Both the position numbers and the translations under genes were made by a program. The notes under the pieces are model-generated. The model did no database searches. It was not told where the DNA came from and saw only the letters and a program-made list of their open reading frames with translations. Positions 36,427 through 41,121 of a stretch of 41,121 nucleotides of DNA are shown in pieces (position 1 is the first letter of the stretch; the number at the start of each line of letters is the position of its first letter). Origin of the DNA: Candidatus Palauibacter denitrificans (lineage in GTDB: Bacteria; Gemmatimonadota; Gemmatimonadetes; Palauibacterales; Palauibacteraceae); the NCBI GenBank assembly GCA_009841015.1, contig VXMQ01000083.1, forward strand, positions 1 to 41,121. The letters are read 5' to 3'.

Positions 36427-37016
36427 GCTCGGGCACCTCCTGGGCCGTTCAGGCCGAGATCTTCCGCCGCAAGCTGCATCGCGGTGATGACGAAGGCGAT
36501 GTGCTCGCCCATGTCTTCACCCAGTGCCGCGCAATTCTCCAGCATCTCGTCGCGGCTGATCGCGGCGGCGAACGCCTTGTCCTTCATCTTCTTTCTCACC
36601 GACCGCGTCTTCATGCCGGCGAGCCGCGTCGGCCGCACCAGGGCGCAGGCGGTGATGAAGCCGGTGAGTTCGTCCACGGCCCGGAGCGTCTTCGACATCA
36701 GCGTCGTCGCCTCGACATCCGTGTAGTCCGCGTGGGCCATGATCGTCTCGAGGATGTCCTCGTCCACCCCCTTCTCGCGGAGGATGGCGACCCCGGTCGA
36801 GGGGTGCTCCGAATCGGGCGCGTGGTCGTGGTTGGGCCAGCGCTCGTAGTCGAAGTCGTGCAGCAGCCCCGCCACGCCCCAGCGCTCCTCGTCCTCGCCG
36901 TACTTCTTCGCGTAGGCGCGCATGGCCGCCTCCACCGCCAGCATGTGGCGCCGGAGCCCGGGACTCTCGGTGTATTCGTGGACGATCGCGAGCGCTTCAT
37001 CCCGTGTCGGGAGCAT
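36423..37016 (-). CDS. HD-domain hydrolase-type protein
   Basis: The 197-residue protein has the HD-domain metal ligands: His24 (LRRHMLAVEA), His53-Asp54 (AGLLHDFDYERW), further His at 63-71 (NHDHAPDSEHP) and HADY near 95. The family contains phosphohydrolases acting on nucleotides and phosphate esters. This version (HDIG-like, LLHDFDYERWP) is widespread and uncharacterised. The C-terminal third is helical with a basic patch (KTRSVRKKMKDKAF). It lies 6 bp after the PH-domain gene and overlaps the small MetS-like gene by four bases, so it is part of the dinB-side operon. Confidence 0.8.
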   Translation of the reverse strand: MLPTRDEALAIVHEYTESPGLRRHMLAVEAAMRAYAKKYGEDEERWGVAGLLHDFDYERWPNHDHAPDSEHPSTGVAILREKGVDEDILETIMAHADYTDVEATTLMSKTLRAVDELTGFITACALVRPTRLAGMKTRSVRKKMKDKAFAAAISRDEMLENCAALGEDMGEHIAFVITAMQLAAEDLGLNGPGGARA

Positions 37017-37022
37017 CCGTCG

Positions 37023-37517
37023 TCACTCTCCTGCCGTCGTGTTGCCGTCCGTGGTGCCGTCCGGGCCGCCGGCCGTTTCGTGCAGCGCGTCCAGAAAGCG
37101 TCGGGGGTCGCCCTGGCTGACGAGGAGCGAGTACCCGTCGAGCGTGGGAATGTACACGACCCGTCGGCGATCCGTGAGGTAGAGGAGCGCCTTCTCCCCG
37201 CCGCGGAGCCGGAACCATCCCGCGGAGTAGTCTCCGAGCGCTGTCCCCATCGTGCGCCGGCGGGGGACGAGGTCGGGTTCGCCGCGCAGATCCACGATCC
37301 GGGCCTCGTCGAGTTCGAGACGGTCGAGGGGAATCGTCCGGCCCCACAGGTCTCCCACCAGCTTCAGGCCCGCCGGCGACACCTCGGCCCGGCTGTTCCT
37401 CGTGGACCAGGCCGCCCAGCCCAGCATGAGCGTCACGCCGATGAGGACGACGATGATGACGATGAAGAACCAGAGGATGCCGCGCCCGGAGGCCGGCGGA
37501 ATCGGAAACACCTGCAT
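37023..37517 (-). CDS. Membrane-anchored bacterial PH-domain protein
   Basis: ATG 37517 lies two bases after the dinB stop (TAGCCATG), implying coupling. The 164-residue product has one N-terminal helix (about 13-36, ILWFFIVIIVVLIGVTLMLG). A beta-rich domain follows: RAEVSPAGLKLVGDLWGRTI, PLDRLELDEARIVDL and LYLTDRRRVVYIPTLDGYSL. The last is the typical final strands plus helix of a bacterial PH domain, here ending QGDPRRFLDALHE. Such domains bind proteins or lipids at the membrane. The frame runs open far upstream through dinB, but that part is a shadow. Confidence 0.7.
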   Translation of the reverse strand: MQVFPIPPASGRGILWFFIVIIVVLIGVTLMLGWAAWSTRNSRAEVSPAGLKLVGDLWGRTIPLDRLELDEARIVDLRGEPDLVPRRRTMGTALGDYSAGWFRLRGGEKALLYLTDRRRVVYIPTLDGYSLLVSQGDPRRFLDALHETAGGPDGTTDGNTTAGE

Positions 37518-37519
37518 GG

Positions 37520-38743
37520 CTATGTGCCTCGCACGTTCGAGTCGAGAAGGGCGGCGCGCTTCAGGGCGTCCCCGCCGAAGCGGTCGGCCACCGCGTCCAT
37601 CGTCTTCGCCAGCTCGCGCCGGGCGGCGCCGTCGCTCGCGGCGGGATCCGCGTCGTCCAGAAGTCCCAGCTGCTCGACCTCCGGATGGTCGAAGCCGGAG
37701 AGGCTGACCCCGATGAGCCGGACGAGGCGGCGGGGATCGTCGGCCTCCCGGAACAGCTCCCGCGCGACGGGCCAGATGGTCTCCGTCATGTCCGCCGGCC
37801 GCTCGAGCGTCCGCTGGCGCGTGTGCGTCTCGAAGCCGTCCCAGCGCAGCTTCAACTGCACCGTGCGCCCCGCGATCCCCTTCCTGCGCAGCGACCGCCC
37901 GACCCCCTCGCAGAGGGCGAGCAGGGTCCGCTCCACGCGGGCCCGGTCCTCCACGTCGCGCGGGAACGTCACCTCCTTGCCGAGCGACTTTCTCCCCGGC
38001 CTGGGGTCGACCCTCCGCACGTCGAGGCCGTTCGCGAGTTCGTGCAGCCGCCGCCCCAGCTTGCGGCCCAGCGACGCCTCGAGGAACTCGGGCTTGTTGC
38101 GCGCCACGTCCCCGATCGTCCTGAAGCCCAGTCGGGCGAGCCGGGCCTGGACCTTCGGCCCCGCCCCCCAGAGCCGGGAGACGGAGAGCGGCGCCAGGAA
38201 CTCGCGTTCGGTCCCCGGCGGTACGACGACGAGCGCGTCCGGCTTCCTGAGGTCGCTCGCGACCTTCGCCACGTACTTGTTCGAGGCGACGCCGACGGAG
38301 GCCGTGAGCCGCTCCTCCTCGGCGATCCGCTGCCGGATCCGCTCCGCGATCTCCGGTCCCGTGCCGAACAGCCGACGGCTCGCGGTCACGTCGAGGAAGG
38401 CTTCGTCGAGCGAGAGCGTCTCCACCTGGTCCGTGAAGGAGCGGAAGATGTCGAAGATCCGCCCCGAGATCTCCGCGTAGAAGGCGATGCGCGGGCGCAC
38501 GTAGACGCCGTCGGGGCAGCGGCGCCACGCCTGCGAGATCGGCATCGCGGAGTGGATCCCGTAGCGCCGGGCCTCGTAGTTGGCCGTCGAGACGACGCCC
38601 CGGCCGCGGCCCTTGCGCGGCGCGGATCCGATGATGACGGGCTTGCCGCGCAGCGACGGGTCCTCGCGCACCTCGACGGCGGCGTAGAAGGCGTCCATGT
38701 CCACGTGGAGGATCGTCCGGGGTGGCGTCTCAGGCTGCGGCAT
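37520..38743 (-). CDS. dinB: DNA polymerase IV (Y family)
   Basis: This is an error-prone polymerase for translesion synthesis. The 407-residue protein has catalytic Asp15 (VDMDAFYAAVE), the steric-gate region and Asp113-Glu114 (SLDEAFLDVT). The thumb helix-hairpin-helix region (LSVSRLWGAGPKVQARLARL) and the little-finger domain (KSLGKEVTFPRDVEDRARVE) follow. The C-terminus extends past the little finger without a clear beta-clamp motif (QLGLL at about 368-372 is a candidate). Its start overlaps the GDPD gene by 14 bp. I saw no LexA site in front of the run. Confidence 0.93.
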   Translation of the reverse strand: MPQPETPPRTILHVDMDAFYAAVEVREDPSLRGKPVIIGSAPRKGRGRGVVSTANYEARRYGIHSAMPISQAWRRCPDGVYVRPRIAFYAEISGRIFDIFRSFTDQVETLSLDEAFLDVTASRRLFGTGPEIAERIRQRIAEEERLTASVGVASNKYVAKVASDLRKPDALVVVPPGTEREFLAPLSVSRLWGAGPKVQARLARLGFRTIGDVARNKPEFLEASLGRKLGRRLHELANGLDVRRVDPRPGRKSLGKEVTFPRDVEDRARVERTLLALCEGVGRSLRRKGIAGRTVQLKLRWDGFETHTRQRTLERPADMTETIWPVARELFREADDPRRLVRLIGVSLSGFDHPEVEQLGLLDDADPAASDGAARRELAKTMDAVADRFGGDALKRAALLDSNVRGT

Positions 38744-39566
38744 GTTGTCCCGCGCCTCCCTGCAGGTCCCTCTCGTCCAGGATCCGGCGGGCCCGCCCCG
38801 GAGCGTCGCTCACGAGTCCATCCACGCCCCAGTCGAGGAGGCGCCGCATGTCGTCGGGGCGGTTCACGGTCCAAACGAAGACGCCCATGCCGTCGGCGTG
38901 GGCGCGCCGGACGAAGCGCGGCGTGACGATGCGCAGGGCGCCCTGCCGTTCTGGCAGCATCGCGGCCGCGCACCCGGCGGGAGCGAACCTGCGGCCGAGG
39001 CCGACCTTGCCGAAGAGGACGTACGCCCGGAGTTCGTCCTGGTAGGCGCAGTGCCAGCGCGCGTGACGGCTCGCGGGCTCCACTTCCTCGCGCTCGAAGC
39101 CGCCGACGAGAATGCGCTCCCGGTCCGCGCGATTCCCGCTTCGCTCCAGCCAGGCGCCCAGTTCGTGCCCGGCCCCGCCCGACTTGATTTCGGCGATCAC
39201 CGGCAGGTCTCCCACCGCCTCGAGCACCTCTTCGAGCGTGGGGATGCCGACACCCTTCCCCCGAAAGGGGAACGTCTTCCCGTGGTCCGTCGTGAAGTGG
39301 TATCCGGCGTCGAAGGCGCGCAGTTCGTCCCGCGTCAGCGCCTCGACGTCGCCCGTGCCGTCGGTGGTGCGGGGGAGGCTCGGATCGTGGATGACCATGA
39401 GGCGACCGTCCGCGCTCCGGTGGAGGTCGAGCTCCACCGCGTCGGCCCCCACGCGTACCGCGTGCTCGAAGGACGCGAGCGTGTTCTCCGGCGCGAACGC
39501 CGCCGCCCCCCGGTGGCCGATGACCCGCAGCGGCGAACCGGGACCGAAGAGATCGTCGGGCAGCAC
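38730..39566 (-). CDS. Glycerophosphodiester phosphodiesterase
   Basis: The enzyme hydrolyses glycerophosphodiesters to sn-glycerol 3-phosphate and an alcohol. The 278-residue product shows the GDPD active-site set: HRG (His18-Arg19), PENT (Glu27), ELDLH (Glu45, Asp47), IHD (His60), a later VIAEIKSGG and the terminal VNRPDDMRRLLDWGVDGLVS. No signal peptide is seen, so it is cytoplasmic (UgpQ-like). The insert between the HD motif and IAEIK is normal. It lies 7 bp after the transporter gene and overlaps dinB. Substrate uptake by the preceding transporter is possible but not shown. Confidence 0.9.
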   Translation of the reverse strand: MLPDDLFGPGSPLRVIGHRGAAAFAPENTLASFEHAVRVGADAVELDLHRSADGRLMVIHDPSLPRTTDGTGDVEALTRDELRAFDAGYHFTTDHGKTFPFRGKGVGIPTLEEVLEAVGDLPVIAEIKSGGAGHELGAWLERSGNRADRERILVGGFEREEVEPASRHARWHCAYQDELRAYVLFGKVGLGRRFAPAGCAAAMLPERQGALRIVTPRFVRRAHADGMGVFVWTVNRPDDMRRLLDWGVDGLVSDAPGRARRILDERDLQGGAGQHAAA

Positions 39567-39573
39567 CGGCGGC

Positions 39574-41028
39574 TCAGGAAGCCACGCGCCGTGCCTGGGC
39601 CCGCCCGAGCGCGACGGAGAGGACGATCCACATCCCGGCCAGCGGCGCCGTGGACATCGCGACCCAGGCCAGCGTCAGGCCGAGCATCGCGAACAGGCTG
39701 TCGATGCCGGCGCCCGCGAGGTCGCCGCCCCGGTACAGGAAGACGTCGACGATCGGCTTCCCCTTGTACTTTTCCGCAGGCGGCACGACGGAGAACAGCG
39801 TCTCGCGCGAGGGCCGCGAAATCGCGTACCGCGTCGCGCGGTGGACGGCCTGGAAGATCATCATCACCCCGTAGATCGGCCACACGGCGAGCACGACGAA
39901 CCCGAGCACGGTGACGACGGGCAGGATGGCCAGCGTCCACCCGACCCCGAGCTTCCGGATCAGGTGGGTCGTGATGAAGATCTGCGTCAGCAGGGTTCCG
40001 AACTGCGCCAGCGAGTCGAAGTCGGCGAAGCTGCCGACGCGCTGGCTGAACGTGTCCGTGGCCTCGAGGATGACGTTCGCCTGCGTGAAGTAGATGAGCG
40101 TGTTCGAGATCGCCATGAACACGACCCAGAGGCCGACGCCGAGCAGGTAGGGCGACGTGAACACGGCGCGCAGCCCCTCCAGCGCCCCGCCTCCGATGCG
40201 CGTGCCCCCATCGCCTCTTCGCCGGGGGCCGGTTTCCGCCGCCCCGCCGTCCGCCGCCGGTCCGCCCGCCGAGCCCGCGCCGAGCCGGGAGAGGTCCGAC
40301 GCCCCGGCCCTCCGGTCGAGGATCAGCATGACGGCGATCGCGAGCGCGAAGCAGCCGGCCCCGGTGAGCATGAGACCGGCGGGGAGGTAGGGACTCTCGG
40401 TGAGTCCGCTGACGAAGCTCGCGCCGCGCCCCCCGGCGAGCGCCCCCAGCGTGCCCCCGATCCCGATGAAGGGGAACATCCTCTTCCCCTGGTCGACGTC
40501 GAACACGTCGACCATGAAGGCCCAGAACACGCTGGTCGAGAACAGGTTGATGACGCTCAGCCACACGTAGAACGTGTAGCCGACGCCGCGCGCGAGGCCG
40601 GTCTCCGCGTCGGTGCCGATGAGGCCGCCGCCTGCCCGCACGTCCTGGATCAGCAGCGTCGCGAATCCGATCAGGCAGGCGATGACGAACAGGTACGCGA
40701 TCGGGATGAAGCGCCGCCGGTTCGTCCGCGCCACGACCCCCCCGAAGACGAGGACCACGAACAGGGAGCCCACCGAGGTCACGGCGAAGAGCCAGCGCAG
40801 GTCGTCCATCCCGCGGGCGACCCCCATCGCCTCGCGCACGGGACGGAGGAAGAAATAGCCGCAGAGGACGAGGAAGAAAAAGAGCGCGGACAGTACCGCG
40901 AGACTGAATTCGCCCCGCCTCATGTTGAGGATCCGCCGGGCGGCGCCGACGACAGATTGCAGGAAGCTGGCCACGTTCGCTCTCACCGTTAGGTTCCGGG
41001 ATCTTCTGAAGAGAATCCCTTTTTCCAT
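39574..41028 (-). CDS. MFS-like / ADP-ATP translocase-type transporter
   Basis: I choose ATG 41028 (MEKGILFRRSRNLTVRANVA, 484 residues); a GTG at 41061 and an ATG at 40923 are alternatives and no ribosome-binding site decides. About twelve membrane helices are visible. FFLVLCGYFFLRPVREAMGV, near residue 50-70, is typical of the NTP/NDP exchange (Tlc-like) and related MFS-type proteins found widely in free-living bacteria. A long Gly/Ala/Arg-rich cytoplasmic loop (about residues 235-275) separates the two halves, followed by GLRAVFTSPYLLGVGLWVVF. The substrate in free-living bacteria is not known to me. It is the first gene of the co-directional run ending with the TonB-like gene. Confidence 0.75.
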   Translation of the reverse strand: MEKGILFRRSRNLTVRANVASFLQSVVGAARRILNMRRGEFSLAVLSALFFFLVLCGYFFLRPVREAMGVARGMDDLRWLFAVTSVGSLFVVLVFGGVVARTNRRRFIPIAYLFVIACLIGFATLLIQDVRAGGGLIGTDAETGLARGVGYTFYVWLSVINLFSTSVFWAFMVDVFDVDQGKRMFPFIGIGGTLGALAGGRGASFVSGLTESPYLPAGLMLTGAGCFALAIAVMLILDRRAGASDLSRLGAGSAGGPAADGGAAETGPRRRGDGGTRIGGGALEGLRAVFTSPYLLGVGLWVVFMAISNTLIYFTQANVILEATDTFSQRVGSFADFDSLAQFGTLLTQIFITTHLIRKLGVGWTLAILPVVTVLGFVVLAVWPIYGVMMIFQAVHRATRYAISRPSRETLFSVVPPAEKYKGKPIVDVFLYRGGDLAGAGIDSLFAMLGLTLAWVAMSTAPLAGMWIVLSVALGRAQARRVAS

Positions 41029-41121
41029 CGACCGGCAAGCAGAGCCACCAGGCAGAGCCACGATGAAGCCCCACCCCGGAGCCTCCCCCGGATCTGGCGC
41101 GTATACACATCGGACCCTGCC
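41029..41121. other. Right edge, no recognisable feature
   Basis: The last 93 bases lie upstream of the transporter gene on the minus strand. I see no confident promoter, repeat or coding sequence in them. Confidence 0.4.

Overview
The window is GC-rich bacterial chromosomal DNA with dense, often overlapping genes (ATGA, GTGA, TTGA and TGATG junctions) and no tRNA, rRNA or CRISPR that I could see. Many six-bladed beta-propeller (probable) lipoproteins, an ECF sigma/anti-sigma pair, HEAT-repeat exported proteins, DUF2723 (GT117) membrane proteins and TonB-like repeat proteins together fit the phylum Gemmatimonadota, possibly a marine or host-associated lineage. That assignment is inference from gene content and base composition.

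Region 1 (1-14534) is an accessory-looking, mostly plus-strand array. It starts with the tail of an ECF sigma factor and a membrane protein that is probably its anti-sigma factor, followed by a TPR/HEAT-repeat exported protein. Then come eight members of one propeller family, with a second HEAT protein among them. The array shows active remodelling. One copy (13884-14534) has lost about 200 central residues in frame. Another (10118-11518) carries a 174-bp inverted-repeat element, in frame, inside its signal-peptide region. Two non-adjacent copies share a hairpin leader. A HEPN-type Abi gene points the opposite way in the middle of the array.

Region 2 (14626-22722) holds two tandem DUF2723/GT-C-like membrane proteins with near-identical DNA blocks, a small membrane protein on the minus strand, and a two-gene unit of a GlcD/D-lactate dehydrogenase-type flavoprotein plus an exported N-acyl-D-amino-acid deacylase-type amidohydrolase.

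Region 3 (22733-27599) is biosynthetic: a minus-strand argG-argH-argR operon with a well-formed promoter overlapped by an ARG-box-like palindrome, then mogA, and a divergent folE2.

Region 4 (27643-30323) is a minus-strand DUF3299 protein plus MacB/FtsX-type ABC transporter whose permease carries an Asp/Glu/His-repeat insert; I infer a metal-handling role. It is preceded by an M20 peptidase and carB.

Region 5 (35491-41028) is a tightly packed minus-strand run: nucleotide-translocase-like transporter, GDPD phosphodiesterase, dinB, PH-domain protein, HD-domain protein, a 48-residue MetS-like small membrane protein, and a TonB-C-type protein with 13-residue repeats.
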